Source: a bacterium (GTDB lineage: Bacteria > Patescibacteria > Microgenomatia > Levybacterales > GWA1-39-11). From it: a stretch of 20,331 nt of DNA. Of the stretch, positions 1-7,218 are shown piece by piece; positions within the stretch are counted from its first letter, which is position 1, and every line of letters begins with the position of its first letter. The position numbers and the translations under genes were made by a program. The stretch is from positions 1-20,331 of the forward strand of contig JAKAHW010000002.1 in NCBI GenBank assembly GCA_021825285.1, in the 5' to 3' direction. The notes below the pieces were generated by a model. The model was not told the origin of the DNA. It searched no databases and saw only the letters and a list, made by a program, of their open reading frames with translations.

Positions 1-15
1 ATTTGTTTACCAATT

Positions 16-44
16 TTGAAATCCAAATTCTAATGTAGTATTAT
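16..44 (+). promoter_or_regulatory. Promoter giving a leaderless mRNA for the gene at 52
   Basis: TTGAAA (16-21), a 17-nt spacer and TATTAT (39-44) form a good sigma70-type promoter. The ATG follows 7 nt after the -10 box, so transcription should start at or next to the start codon. There is no Shine-Dalgarno sequence. The same arrangement recurs at many genes of this window. Confidence 0.6.
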
Positions 45-51
45 ATCAGCT

Positions 52-336
52 ATGGCTTCCGAAAAACCAGAAGAACGAAAAAAAGACAGAGTCCACGTTG
101 AGGTTGTACGCCAAATGCTAACATTGGCAACGTCAGGATTTGGATTAGTCGCAGCGCTCGCCTGGAATAATTTAATCCAGGAATTTGTTAATAATTATAT
201 TAAAAAGTGGCTTCCAAATTCAGGCGGAATAATAAGTCTTTTAATTTATGCAATCGCGATCACCATATTAGCAGTTATTGTTACCCTACAGCTTTCAAAT
301 TTTTTAAAAAAAATTGAGGGAACTTCCAATAGATGA
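52..336 (+). CDS. DUF5654-like small membrane protein
   Basis: A 94-aa protein with a charged N-terminus (about residues 1-20, many K/E/R), a first hydrophobic segment (about 22-42, containing GLVAALAWN) and a second one (about 60-82), then a short basic tail. The G-L-V-A-A-L-A-W-N core followed by a second transmembrane helix is what I associate with the DUF5654 family found in archaea and candidate-phyla bacteria. That assignment is from memory, and no molecular function is known to me. The start is fixed by a promoter 7 nt upstream, giving a leaderless mRNA. Its TGA overlaps the ATG of recF by 4 nt, so the two are probably co-transcribed and translationally coupled. Confidence 0.75.
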   Translation: MASEKPEERKKDRVHVEVVRQMLTLATSGFGLVAALAWNNLIQEFVNNYIKKWLPNSGGIISLLIYAIAITILAVIVTLQLSNFLKKIEGTSNR

Positions 337-1382
337 TTATAAAAGCTCTTCAGCTTTCAAATTTCAGGAACCATACTTCTGCCAAATTTAACTTTAAGAA
401 AACAACCCTAATAATAGGCAAAAATACTGCGGGCAAAACCAATATTCTTGAATCGCTTCACATTCTTTCTCATGGAAAAAGTTTTCGCGCCGAAAATGAC
501 CGCGACACAATTCAAGACGAAAAAGATTTTACAAGAATCGAATCGATTGTAGAAAATGAGCGTGAACAAACAAGGCTAGCAGTTATTTTCGCAAAAAGAA
601 ACAACTTCCTTTCTAAAAAATTCTTGGTTAACAATGTTGCCAGGCGCCACTTGGACTTTGCGGCAAATTTTTCTTCTGTGCTTTTTACGCCTGAGGATAT
701 TGACCTTGTTACCGGTTCCCCAAGCCTTAGAAGAAAATATTTCGACGGCATTTTATCTTTGGCAAGCCGGGAATATAGGCAAGCTCTTGGGAAATATGAG
801 AAAGGCCTGCGTCAGCGAAACAGAATGCTTGCGGATATAAAGCACCAAAGGAAGTTTTATAAACGGGAAGACTTTGAATACTGGGATAAAATTTTGATAG
901 ATAATGCAAAAGTTTTGTCCGGGAAGCGCGAAGAATTGGTAGATTTTGTAAACGAGTCCAACAAAGACCTTTTTGATTTTCATCTCATTTATGACAAAAG
1001 CGTCATGTCTTTGGAAAGGCTTTTTAAATACCATTATGAAGAACAAGCAGTCGGAATAACACTTGTAGGACCCCAAAGGGATGATTTTGTTTTCGTTTTT
1101 CCTGTGACAAACAAAAAAATCTCCGAGTTTGGTTCACGAGGACAAGAACGCTTAACAATTTTACAGATGAAACTTCTGGAAATTGCATTTTTAAAACAGG
1201 AAACCGGTAAAAATCCTGTTCTTCTTTTGGATGATATTTTTTCGGAGCTTGATGAAGCAAATATAACTAAAGTTTTTTCCTATATCTCCGGTCAGCAAAC
1301 TATTATCACAACCACTCACCACGAATTCGTCCCTAAAAAAATGCTGAAACAGGAAGATTTGGAAATCATCGAGCTTAAATAG
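333..1382 (+). CDS. recF: DNA replication and repair protein RecF
   Basis: A 349-aa SMC-like ABC ATPase that binds single-strand gaps and helps load RecA through RecOR. The N-terminus reads K-A-L-Q-L-S-N-F-R-N-H, typical of RecF. Walker A is GKNTAGKT (29-36). The signature region EFGSRGQERLT lies around residues 266-276, and Walker B with the D-loop is LLLDDIFSELD (about 297-307), followed by a TTTHH segment. Length fits the family (about 350-370 aa). The start codon overlaps the stop of the upstream small membrane protein (ATGA). In many bacteria recF sits in a dnaA-dnaN-recF-gyrB cluster; here those neighbours are absent from the window. The 3' end faces the minus-strand genes that follow. 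Confidence 0.95.
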   Translation: MIIKALQLSNFRNHTSAKFNFKKTTLIIGKNTAGKTNILESLHILSHGKSFRAENDRDTIQDEKDFTRIESIVENEREQTRLAVIFAKRNNFLSKKFLVNNVARRHLDFAANFSSVLFTPEDIDLVTGSPSLRRKYFDGILSLASREYRQALGKYEKGLRQRNRMLADIKHQRKFYKREDFEYWDKILIDNAKVLSGKREELVDFVNESNKDLFDFHLIYDKSVMSLERLFKYHYEEQAVGITLVGPQRDDFVFVFPVTNKKISEFGSRGQERLTILQMKLLEIAFLKQETGKNPVLLLDDIFSELDEANITKVFSYISGQQTIITTTHHEFVPKKMLKQEDLEIIELK

Positions 1383-1394
1383 CTTTAACCCTGG

Positions 1395-1583
1395 TTAGAA
1401 GTTTCGCCCCCCTAAAATAGTTTCGTAATTTGTAATTGATCTACGTCGAAAACTCAAAGGCTCTCTCAAACAAGAAATAACTTCTGCATCTACATTTGCT
1501 AATGCTCTCTCTTCTCTCTGAGAAGTTCGTTTTAAAAACTCATTGGCATCTATGAATCTTGATGAACCTGCTTTTTCTCTCAT
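1395..1583 (-). CDS. Small charged protein of unknown function
   Basis: A 62-aa ORF, highly charged (many R, E, K), with no transmembrane segment. I do not recognise a family. By length alone it could be chance, but it is preceded by a well-spaced promoter (TTGAAA, 17 nt, TAGTAT) whose -10 box ends 8 nt before the ATG. That is the same leaderless layout as the confident genes here. The promoter overlaps the end of nnrD. It could be an intact small protein or a remnant of a longer one. It lies between the convergent ends of recF and nnrD. Confidence 0.45.
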   Translation of the reverse strand: MREKAGSSRFIDANEFLKRTSQREERALANVDAEVISCLREPLSFRRRSITNYETILGGRNF

Positions 1584-1591
1584 AAAGCAAG

Positions 1592-1620
1592 ATACTACCT
1601 GAAATGCTTAAAAATTTCAA
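1592..1620 (-). promoter_or_regulatory. Promoter for the 62-aa ORF
   Basis: On the minus strand, TTGAAA (1615-1620), exactly 17 nt, then TAGTAT (1592-1597). The ATG begins 8 nt downstream. The -35 box overlaps the last codons of nnrD. The match is as good as at the known genes in the window. Confidence 0.5.
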
Positions 1621-2432
1621 TATCCCTTCATAACCTTTGGGATTTCGGAGGCCAAGTCTGAGGCGTTAAAGTATGGGCCGACGCGTTCGAACAAAGAGTC
1701 TCCTGCTTTTTTATTGATATAACTTGCAGCACACGCTGATAAAAATGCATCGTTCTTGGCATATAAGCTTGCAACTAAACCTGAAAGGACATCTCCAGTT
1801 CCGCCCTTTGTCATCCCGGCATTTCCACCTCTTATTTTTAAACATCCGCCAGCTGGCAGACAAACAATATCCTCTGCCCCCTTCAAAATAATTACGGCAT
1901 TATATTTTTTTGCCATCTCTTCAGCTGTTTTCTCATTTCCTCCGGTTTTAAACAACCGTTCAAACTCTTTATGATGAGGGGTCAGTATCGGGGTGGTTTT
2001 TAAGTTTGATAACACTTCCGGATCAATCACCTGCAAACTTCCCCCATCAATAACCCACTTTTTTTCAGGATATTTTCCGAGTAAGCCTTCGGTCAATTCT
2101 TTTGTATCATCATCTCCTTCTTCCACTCCTTCTTCCCGAGGCAGTCCGGGACCGATTAAAATACAGTCTGCTTCATTTATGTAATCATCGATTTTGTTTC
2201 GGGGAACAATAATTCCATCCCTGAATTCTTTTTTTACAATCTCATTGTTTTCTGGAACCGAGGAGTAAAAAACCATATCAACAATTCTGGAAGCAACTTT
2301 TAATGGCCATAAAGAGGCCGCATGAAATAATTTGGAACCTGCAATTATCAAAACTTTTCCATTTTCTCCCTTGTGAGACCCAACAGGCGCAACATAAAGA
2401 TTTTTTAGAACTTGCGGGTTAAACTCATCCAT
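1617..2432 (-). CDS. nnrD: ADP/ATP-dependent NAD(P)H-hydrate dehydratase
   Basis: A 271-aa ribokinase-fold enzyme matching the C-terminal (CARKD/NnrD) half of YjeF-type proteins. It uses ADP or ATP to dehydrate damaged NAD(P)H hydrates back to NAD(P)H. Visible motifs: GSHKGENGKVLIIAGS near the N-terminus; IGPGLPREEG (about residues 92-101); LTPHHKEFERL (about 150-160); and the catalytic/anion-hole motif N-A-G-M-T-K-G-G-T-G-D-V-L-S-G (about 204-218), where the Asp of GTGD is the expected base. The NnrE epimerase domain that is often fused is absent, so epimerisation must be spontaneous or encoded elsewhere. An extended -10 box 7 nt before the ATG suggests its own leaderless transcript, although pyrH lies just upstream on the same strand. 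Confidence 0.93.
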   Translation of the reverse strand: MDEFNPQVLKNLYVAPVGSHKGENGKVLIIAGSKLFHAASLWPLKVASRIVDMVFYSSVPENNEIVKKEFRDGIIVPRNKIDDYINEADCILIGPGLPREEGVEEGDDDTKELTEGLLGKYPEKKWVIDGGSLQVIDPEVLSNLKTTPILTPHHKEFERLFKTGGNEKTAEEMAKKYNAVIILKGAEDIVCLPAGGCLKIRGGNAGMTKGGTGDVLSGLVASLYAKNDAFLSACAASYINKKAGDSLFERVGPYFNASDLASEIPKVMKGY

Positions 2433-2439
2433 GAAAGCA

Positions 2440-2448
2440 ATTATATCA
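2440..2448 (-). promoter_or_regulatory. Extended -10 promoter of nnrD
   Basis: TGATATAAT on the minus strand, ending 7 nt before the ATG of nnrD. I see no clear -35 box; the TGn extension probably compensates. It lies just downstream of the duplicated pyrH tail. Confidence 0.6.
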
Positions 2449-2452
2449 GCTT

Positions 2453-2551
2453 TTATCCTTCTATTACTGTTCCTACAAATTCGCGGCCGGTAAAGTGGCG
2501 CTTTGCTTGCTTTACCTTTCTTAAATTAAAGCTCAGAGCTAAAAAAATACA
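2453..2551 (-). pseudogene. Duplicated in-frame tail of pyrH
   Basis: Right after the TAG of pyrH the same frame stays open for 32 codons to a TAA at 2453-2455. Its end repeats the pyrH C-terminus: FTGREFVGTVIEG, identical at 13 of 13 residues. The DNA of these 13 codons differs at seven third positions, all synonymous. The preceding residues (N-L-R-K-V-K-Q-A-K) loosely resemble the pyrH stretch N-F-K-N-L-K-N. This is not a recent slippage duplicate: silent divergence without amino-acid change means both copies were once under selection as protein. The likeliest reading is a leftover of a second UMP kinase gene, or of the former resident allele after homologous replacement. There is no independent start. 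Confidence 0.8.
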
Positions 2552-3271
2552 CTAGCCCTCGATAACAGTTCCCACAAATTCACGGCCGGTAAAGTAGTTT
2601 TTGAGGTTTTTGAAGTTATTTCCTTTGAGAATTACGACTTTGAGGCCTAAGTCCTGTGCTTTTCTTGAGGCAACGGGGTCAAAAGGCATATTCATTCCGG
2701 GAGTCCATTTATCTCCGACAATTTTTCTAAATTCTTTCCAAGTTATTTTTGTTATCGGTTTTGCGTCTGGATGCACTTTTGGATCTTTATCATATGCCAT
2801 TTCTACATTACTCATGTTAATAATTGTTTTTACATTGTAATCCTCACAAATCATGGCAGCGCAAAAATCTGTTGACCATCCCGGCCTCCACCCTGACCCA
2901 ATAACCACAGGCTCAACAACTTTTCTGATAATTTCATAGTGTTTGAGAATATAAGGATGTGCGATGTCGCGAAAAATTGTTCGTACGAGGTGGGCGTTTA
3001 AACGCGTGGCGTGAATTCCTAACCAGTCCAAGTCTTCGGGGACTAATTCATGACCAGTTACATGCTGGGCGGCATCTTGATAATGTCTGGTTGTTGCCCC
3101 TCCGCCTGCGACTAAAAAAAACTGGCGCTTCTTTTTGTGCGCCAGCTGTTCTCTTACGAACTCTGCAAACTCCTTAAGGAAGGTAATATCAATACCCCCA
3201 TTGGGAACAATTAAGGATCCTCCAAGCGATACAACGACTTTTTCGTCATATGTTGGTGTTCTTGCCATCAT
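2552..3271 (-). CDS. pyrH: UMP kinase (archaeal-like form)
   Basis: A 239-aa amino-acid-kinase-family protein that phosphorylates UMP to UDP. The glycine-rich loop V-V-S-L-G-G-S-L is at about residues 12-19, VAGGGATTRHYQDAA at about 54-68, GSGWRPGWSTDFCAA at about 124-138, and the YDKDP nucleotide-binding motif near 159-163, with a later D-P-V-A-S-R-K-A segment. The extended form of these loops recalls archaeal and candidate-phyla UMP kinases more than E. coli PyrH. Two start codons lie in tandem (M1 and M2). An AGGAAGGA stretch lies 12-15 nt upstream, so this backbone gene, unlike its neighbours, has a possible Shine-Dalgarno sequence. A terminator-like hairpin lies about 60 nt upstream. A second copy of its C-terminal codons follows the stop. 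Confidence 0.92.
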   Translation of the reverse strand: MMARTPTYDEKVVVSLGGSLIVPNGGIDITFLKEFAEFVREQLAHKKKRQFFLVAGGGATTRHYQDAAQHVTGHELVPEDLDWLGIHATRLNAHLVRTIFRDIAHPYILKHYEIIRKVVEPVVIGSGWRPGWSTDFCAAMICEDYNVKTIINMSNVEMAYDKDPKVHPDAKPITKITWKEFRKIVGDKWTPGMNMPFDPVASRKAQDLGLKVVILKGNNFKNLKNYFTGREFVGTVIEG

Positions 3272-3329
3272 ATTGTTAAGTATCCTTCCTCGTCTAATTT
3301 TAGTCTTGCCTCTATCATTGTTTGAGCCG

Positions 3330-3356
3330 AAAAAAAGGGCAGGAATTATCCTGCTC
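3330..3356 (-). terminator. Rho-independent terminator, leftward
   Basis: On the minus strand, GAGCAGGA, a TAAT loop and TCCTGCCC form an 8-position stem with one mismatch, followed at once by seven T (3330-3336). No minus-strand gene lies between it and mutM, so it is most simply the end of the mutM operon transcript after that has crossed dsbA in antisense. Alternatively it is an attenuator in the pyrH leader: a weak TTGCTT/TATCTT pair lies at 3371-3399. Confidence 0.65.
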
Positions 3357-3410
3357 TTAGGTTGAAGATTAAGATATCAAAAAACTGTAAAAAAAGCAAG
3401 TTTTGGCCAC

Positions 3411-3440
3411 TTGACATTAAAAAAGAAAATCCTATATACT
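3411..3440 (+). promoter_or_regulatory. Promoter of the dsbA-like gene
   Basis: TTGACA (3411-3416), an 18-nt spacer and TATACT (3435-3440), a near-consensus promoter. The ATG at 3451 follows after 10 nt, so the leader should be only about 3-5 nt and has no Shine-Dalgarno sequence. Confidence 0.75.
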
Positions 3441-3450
3441 AACAACTATT

Positions 3451-4239
3451 ATGCCAGCAGCCAAAAAAGCTAAGCAATCCCAAACAATCGGAGATCTAAC
3501 AAAGAAAGTCTCACAAATTAAAACTTCTCAACTGGTTTATATTCTTCTTTTAGTCGCATTTTTCTTAATAGGATACTTAGTTGCCCGCGTTCAACTTCTT
3601 GAAAAAGGCGGAGCAGCAGGAACCAATCAAGCAGCTCAGGCTCCAAGCCAACAACAAGGGGCAAATCAAGGAACAGGACAAGCTCCAAAAACCGTCACAA
3701 ACGATGATATAAAAAGTTGGGCAAAAGAGGTTGGATTAAATACAGCCAACTTTAATTCCTGTTTTGACTCTAAAAAATTTCAAGCCCAAGTCGATCAAGA
3801 TCAAAAAGACGGAGCGACAGCTGGAGTCAACGGCACTCCAACCTTTTATATAAACGGTATTCAATTAGTAGGAGCACAACCATTCCAGTCATTTAAAGAT
3901 GCCATTGATAAGGAGTTGAATGGAACAACTGAAGCTTCAGCCACAAGAGCAACAGTTGAAACAGGGCATTTACCCGTACAAGGAAATGCGGGCGCAAAAG
4001 TCACATTAGTAGAATTCTCGGACTTCCAATGCCCATTCTGCGAGAGATTTTATAGTGATGCCTATCAACAAATTAAAAAAGAATACGTAGATACCGGAAA
4101 GGTAAAAATTTACTTCAGACACTTCCCGCTAGTTCAGCTCCATCCAATGGCTACTCCATTCGCTTTAGCAGCGGAATGTGCAAACGATCAAGGGCAATTC
4201 TGGAAATTCCACGACAAGATCTTCACAAGCCAAAAGTAA
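3451..4239 (+). CDS. Membrane-anchored DsbA-like oxidoreductase, halves permuted
   Basis: A 262-aa protein: basic N-terminus, one transmembrane anchor (about 28-46), a Q/G/A-rich linker (about 52-80), then thioredoxin-fold material outside the membrane. The half that normally ends a DsbA comes first: a helical part with F-N-S-C (C104), the cis-Pro loop GVNGTPTFYING (P130) and the final helix (about 143-156). After a second linker comes the half that normally begins it: AKVTLVEFSDFQCPFC with the CPFC active site (C194, C197), RHFPL, and AAECAND (C243). The protein stops at HDKIFTSQK, just where the first half would normally continue. Joined C- to N-terminus it would make one complete DsbA domain. 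It probably oxidises or isomerises disulfides in exported proteins. It may be a genuine circular permutant, or the middle of a duplicated protein truncated at both ends. Confidence 0.88.
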   Translation: MPAAKKAKQSQTIGDLTKKVSQIKTSQLVYILLLVAFFLIGYLVARVQLLEKGGAAGTNQAAQAPSQQQGANQGTGQAPKTVTNDDIKSWAKEVGLNTANFNSCFDSKKFQAQVDQDQKDGATAGVNGTPTFYINGIQLVGAQPFQSFKDAIDKELNGTTEASATRATVETGHLPVQGNAGAKVTLVEFSDFQCPFCERFYSDAYQQIKKEYVDTGKVKIYFRHFPLVQLHPMATPFALAAECANDQGQFWKFHDKIFTSQK

Positions 4240-4261
4240 CATTTTTTCTCAAGGCTAATAA

Positions 4262-5125
4262 CTATCTCTGGCATGTTTCACAAAAGTAGGTTCCGCGGCC
4301 TCCGATTCGGGTAAATTGAAATATTCCGCCGCAGCGAGGACATTTTCCTTTTTTCCCGTAAGCAAGCGTATGATTTTGGTATCCGCCTTCTTGCCCTAAA
4401 ACATTTACGAAGGATAATTCTGAAGCCCCTCCGTTTTCAAGGCTTAATTTCATAACCGATAAAATTGCGTCATAAAGTTTTCTAATTTCAGCTTTGCTCA
4501 AGCTATTTGCGAGGCGCATTGGATTAATTTCTGCTTTATAGAGAGCGTCATTTGCATAGATATTACCTATTCCTCCAATTTTTCTCTGATCCATAAGAAG
4601 CGGCTTGATTTTTGTTTTTGCGGAAGAAACAATTTTTGCAAAAACGTTCAAGCTTAAATCGGCTTGCCCTGAGCCTAGTTTATTGGCGAAGGGTTCCGGT
4701 CCCATTTCTTTGAAAAACGGCAAGGTAAAAACATCATCTGTTTTAATAATTTTTATCCAACCGAAACGTCTCATGTCGTTGTAGTAAAGTTTGGCATCTT
4801 TATCCAAATCAAAGACAACGTGGGTAAACTTTCCGGGAATGGACCCGACTTTTTGAGCCGAAACTACGATTTTTTCCGTTTCTTTTCCACGGTAGACAAG
4901 CTGTCCCGTAAGCTTAATATGTATTGCTAAGGAGTATTCGTTCGAAAGATCAAGAATTAAACCCTTCCCCACTCTTCTTACGCCAATAATTATTGCGCCC
5001 AAAATTAAATTCTTATCACCTTGAAATATTTTTTTGTCGCGGATCTCAACGTCTTGGATTATGTGCCCTACGACATATTTTTCCAAACCTAGACGAATTG
5101 TTTCTACCTCCGGAAGTTCAGGCAT
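4262..5125 (-). CDS. mutM: Formamidopyrimidine-DNA glycosylase (Fpg/MutM)
   Basis: A 287-aa bifunctional DNA glycosylase/AP lyase that removes 8-oxoguanine and formamidopyrimidines. The N-terminus MPELPEVETIRLGLE supplies the catalytic Pro2 and Glu3 after Met removal. H-I-K-L-T-G-Q-L carries the conserved lysine loop. RRFGWI and MDQRKIGGIGNIYANDALY (the helix-two-turn-helix) are intact. The C-terminal zinc finger has Cys262, 265, 282 and 285. Length is a little above the usual 270-275 aa. It is the last gene of a three-gene operon and its ATG lies 8 nt inside the end of the glycosyltransferase gene, so it is probably translated by coupling. Its 3' end is only 22 nt from the end of the convergent dsbA-like gene, with no terminator between them. 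Confidence 0.97.
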   Translation of the reverse strand: MPELPEVETIRLGLEKYVVGHIIQDVEIRDKKIFQGDKNLILGAIIIGVRRVGKGLILDLSNEYSLAIHIKLTGQLVYRGKETEKIVVSAQKVGSIPGKFTHVVFDLDKDAKLYYNDMRRFGWIKIIKTDDVFTLPFFKEMGPEPFANKLGSGQADLSLNVFAKIVSSAKTKIKPLLMDQRKIGGIGNIYANDALYKAEINPMRLANSLSKAEIRKLYDAILSVMKLSLENGGASELSFVNVLGQEGGYQNHTLAYGKKGKCPRCGGIFQFTRIGGRGTYFCETCQR

Positions 5126-6236
5126 TGTTTACAAGAGCTTTTATTTTCTTATCAAATTCTTCTTTGGAAAATTTTTTGGCTTGGGCGACGCAGTCTTCGG
5201 GATTGATTTTCATTTGTTCAAACTTTTCAATTGCGACATTCAAACTCTCAGGAGAGTTTTCATCGTAAAACAAACCGGTCTCTTTGTCTACAACAGTTTC
5301 CTTCACTCCTCCGCTTTTAAACGCTATTACGGGCGTTCCGACACCCATTGCCTCAACCGGTGTTATTCCAAAATCTTCATCGTATGACGCAAAAATAAAA
5401 GCCTTGGTATTTGCCATTAATTTAAACTTTTCTTCATCTGTTACCTCCCCAACGAATTCAATATTTTTACCTGCGATTTTTTTCAGCTCTTCTTCAAACC
5501 CGGCAAACCCTTTACCAAAAATCTTTAAAGGTAAGCCGTTTTTATTAAAAGCTGCCACAATTACATCTATTCCTTTTGCTCTTGCCAAACGTCCACCAGT
5601 AAGATAATAGGTTTTAGGTTGTGGGTTATGGGTTGTAGAAACTACATCAGGTATTACAACGGGAGGATAGATTACTTGCGCATCACGTCTGTAAAGCTTT
5701 TTAATTCTTGCTTTTACTTCCTCCGAGTTTGCTATAAATTGATCCACATTTTGCGCAGATTTGAAATCCAAAAGCCTTAAAAAATGCATCGGAACTGTCC
5801 CAATTGTTTTTAAAAACTTCCTTCCGGGATTCGAGTCCCAATTATTCGCAGTTTTGTATCCATAGAGGTATCTGGGGGGGGTATGACAATAACAAATTAA
5901 TCTTGTATTTTCTCCAATTTTTACAAAATTTGGACTTGTATAAGTTCCTGCAGCCGAAGTTATTACTACGTCATACGAAGATAAATCTAGATTTTTAAAA
6001 ACAAGAGGAGCAACAAGCCTTGCATAACTTATAAATTTTCCTTTAAACGGAATTTTCTGGAGCCAAGTTGTTTTTATCTTCCACTGTTCTACTCGTTTTC
6101 TATGAGGACCTAAGAATTCCGGCATAAAAATAGTTGTGTAAACGGTTGCCTCCGGAAAAATTTTAATTAATTCTTCCACAACTCTCTCTGCCCCACCGTA
6201 TTCTTTTATATAGTCGTGGACTATTGCTATTTTCAT
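5118..6236 (-). CDS. Family 4 (GT-B fold) glycosyltransferase
   Basis: A 372-aa retaining glycosyltransferase of the GT4 type, probably using a nucleotide-sugar donor in cell-surface glycan or glycolipid synthesis. The acceptor is not predictable. The N-terminus has KIAIVHDYIKEYGGAERVVEEL, typical of the group with the GGAE loop. The C-terminal domain has TGGRLARAKGIDVIVAAF and the E-x7-E region DEDFGITPVEAMGVGTPVIA (about 284-304), followed by GGVKETV. The ATG overlaps the TGA of the exonuclease gene by 4 nt, and its own end overlaps mutM by 8 nt. An odd H-N-P-Q-P insert in the linker between the two Rossmann domains is encoded by a small DNA repeat. Confidence 0.92.
   Translation of the reverse strand: MKIAIVHDYIKEYGGAERVVEELIKIFPEATVYTTIFMPEFLGPHRKRVEQWKIKTTWLQKIPFKGKFISYARLVAPLVFKNLDLSSYDVVITSAAGTYTSPNFVKIGENTRLICYCHTPPRYLYGYKTANNWDSNPGRKFLKTIGTVPMHFLRLLDFKSAQNVDQFIANSEEVKARIKKLYRRDAQVIYPPVVIPDVVSTTHNPQPKTYYLTGGRLARAKGIDVIVAAFNKNGLPLKIFGKGFAGFEEELKKIAGKNIEFVGEVTDEEKFKLMANTKAFIFASYDEDFGITPVEAMGVGTPVIAFKSGGVKETVVDKETGLFYDENSPESLNVAIEKFEQMKINPEDCVAQAKKFSKEEFDKKIKALVNNA
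5616..5637 (-). repeat. Micro-repeat inside the glycosyltransferase gene
   Basis: On the minus strand ACAACCCATAACCCACAACC is an imperfect tandem of an A-C-A-A-C-C-C/A-T-A-A-C-C-C unit. It is translated as T-T-H-N-P-Q-P in the linker between the two domains of the glycosyltransferase, where family members are variable. It looks like a simple-sequence insertion tolerated in frame. Confidence 0.4.
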
Positions 6237-7165
6237 AATAACTTCATTTGTGTTTTTCTAACATCATTGCTTCCTCCAAAAATCTCATCAATTCTTTTCG
6301 GCAAAGTTTTGAATTCATATTTTTCAAGCTCCTCTTTTAACTCTTTTACTCCTAAGTTTTTGACAGAGCAATCTTCAAAATCATATGAAAAAGGGACGTC
6401 AGTCAAAATCGTAGCAAGAGTATGCGCCATTTGAGCAGCGTCTATCCCGTCAATTAACTTTTGCCCTAAAGATTGGTTTTTGCTGCCTATTTCTCCTAAA
6501 TTTCTATAAACTTCTTCAACTGTTCCATATTTATTTATCAAATTGGCCGCAGTTTTGGGACCAATTCCTGCAACCCCCGGATAATTATCGGATGCGTCCC
6601 CGGTCAGTGCTTTTAATTCAATAATTTGGGATGGTTTTACCCCGTATTTTTCAAGAACCCTATCCTCATCAAATATTTTTACTTCGGAAATTCCTTTAAT
6701 AGGCATCAAAACTTTTGTTTTATGATTCACAAGCTGCAGCATATCGCGGTCTCCTGTAATTATGTAAACCAGATGTCCTGTCGCTTTTGCTTTTTCAGAA
6801 ATGGTCCCGATAATATCATCTGCCTCATATCCATCAACTGCATAAACAGGAATTTTTGCGGTTTTTAAAATTTCTATTATCATTCCGAATTGGTCTGATA
6901 AATCTCCTTCAACTTTTGGACGTTGAGCCTGGTAACCTGCGTACATTTGCTGGCGGAACGTCGGTTTTGGCCTATCAAATGCCACAGCAATGTGTGCCGG
7001 ATGAAGTTCTTGGATAAGTTTTAAAATCATGGAAAAAAAGCCGTAAACTGCGCCAGTAGGCACCCCCTCTTTGGTCGTAAAAGGCGGCATGGCGTGATAT
7101 GCACGGTGAACAATGGCAGAACCGTCAACAAGCATAAAAATTTCTTTTTTGAGGTCTTCCTGCAT
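6233..7165 (-). CDS. Stand-alone 5'-3' exonuclease (DNA polymerase I N-domain)
   Basis: A 310-aa protein equal to the 5'-3' exonuclease (FEN-like) domain of PolA, without the proofreading and polymerase domains. It should remove RNA primers and flaps. The metal-binding acids are in MLVDGSAIVHRAYHAM (Asp14), YEADDIIG, ITGDRDMLQL and LTGDASDNYPGVAGIGPKTA, the last with the helix-hairpin-helix. F-D-R-P-K-P-T-F-R and Y-K/G-A-Q-R-P-K contain the usual basic helical-arch residues. The start is placed by an extended -10 box 6 nt upstream. It opens the operon with the glycosyltransferase and mutM. A polymerase domain would have to be encoded elsewhere or be lacking. Confidence 0.92.
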   Translation of the reverse strand: MQEDLKKEIFMLVDGSAIVHRAYHAMPPFTTKEGVPTGAVYGFFSMILKLIQELHPAHIAVAFDRPKPTFRQQMYAGYQAQRPKVEGDLSDQFGMIIEILKTAKIPVYAVDGYEADDIIGTISEKAKATGHLVYIITGDRDMLQLVNHKTKVLMPIKGISEVKIFDEDRVLEKYGVKPSQIIELKALTGDASDNYPGVAGIGPKTAANLINKYGTVEEVYRNLGEIGSKNQSLGQKLIDGIDAAQMAHTLATILTDVPFSYDFEDCSVKNLGVKELKEELEKYEFKTLPKRIDEIFGGSNDVRKTQMKLL

Positions 7166-7171
7166 GTGGAT

Positions 7172-7180
7172 ATTATATCA
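7172..7180 (-). promoter_or_regulatory. Extended -10 promoter of the exonuclease operon
   Basis: TGATATAAT on the minus strand, preceded by another T. The ATG at 7165 follows 6 nt after the -10 box, so the mRNA should be leaderless. No good -35 box is seen. Element A begins about 40 bp upstream. Confidence 0.65.
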
Positions 7181-7181
7181 A

Positions 7182-7210
7182 GATTTAAGATTTAAGAGTT
7201 AAGAATTAAG
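7182..7210. repeat. AT-rich micro-repeat
   Basis: GATTTAAGATTTAAGAGTTAAG and a further AATTAAG are degenerate copies of an A-T-T-T-A-A-G unit. Related words occur at 8797-8828 and 9068-9090. They flank or interrupt the GC-rich elements and look like the backbone's own intergenic repeats. Confidence 0.5.
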
Positions 7211-7218
7211 AAAAAGAT

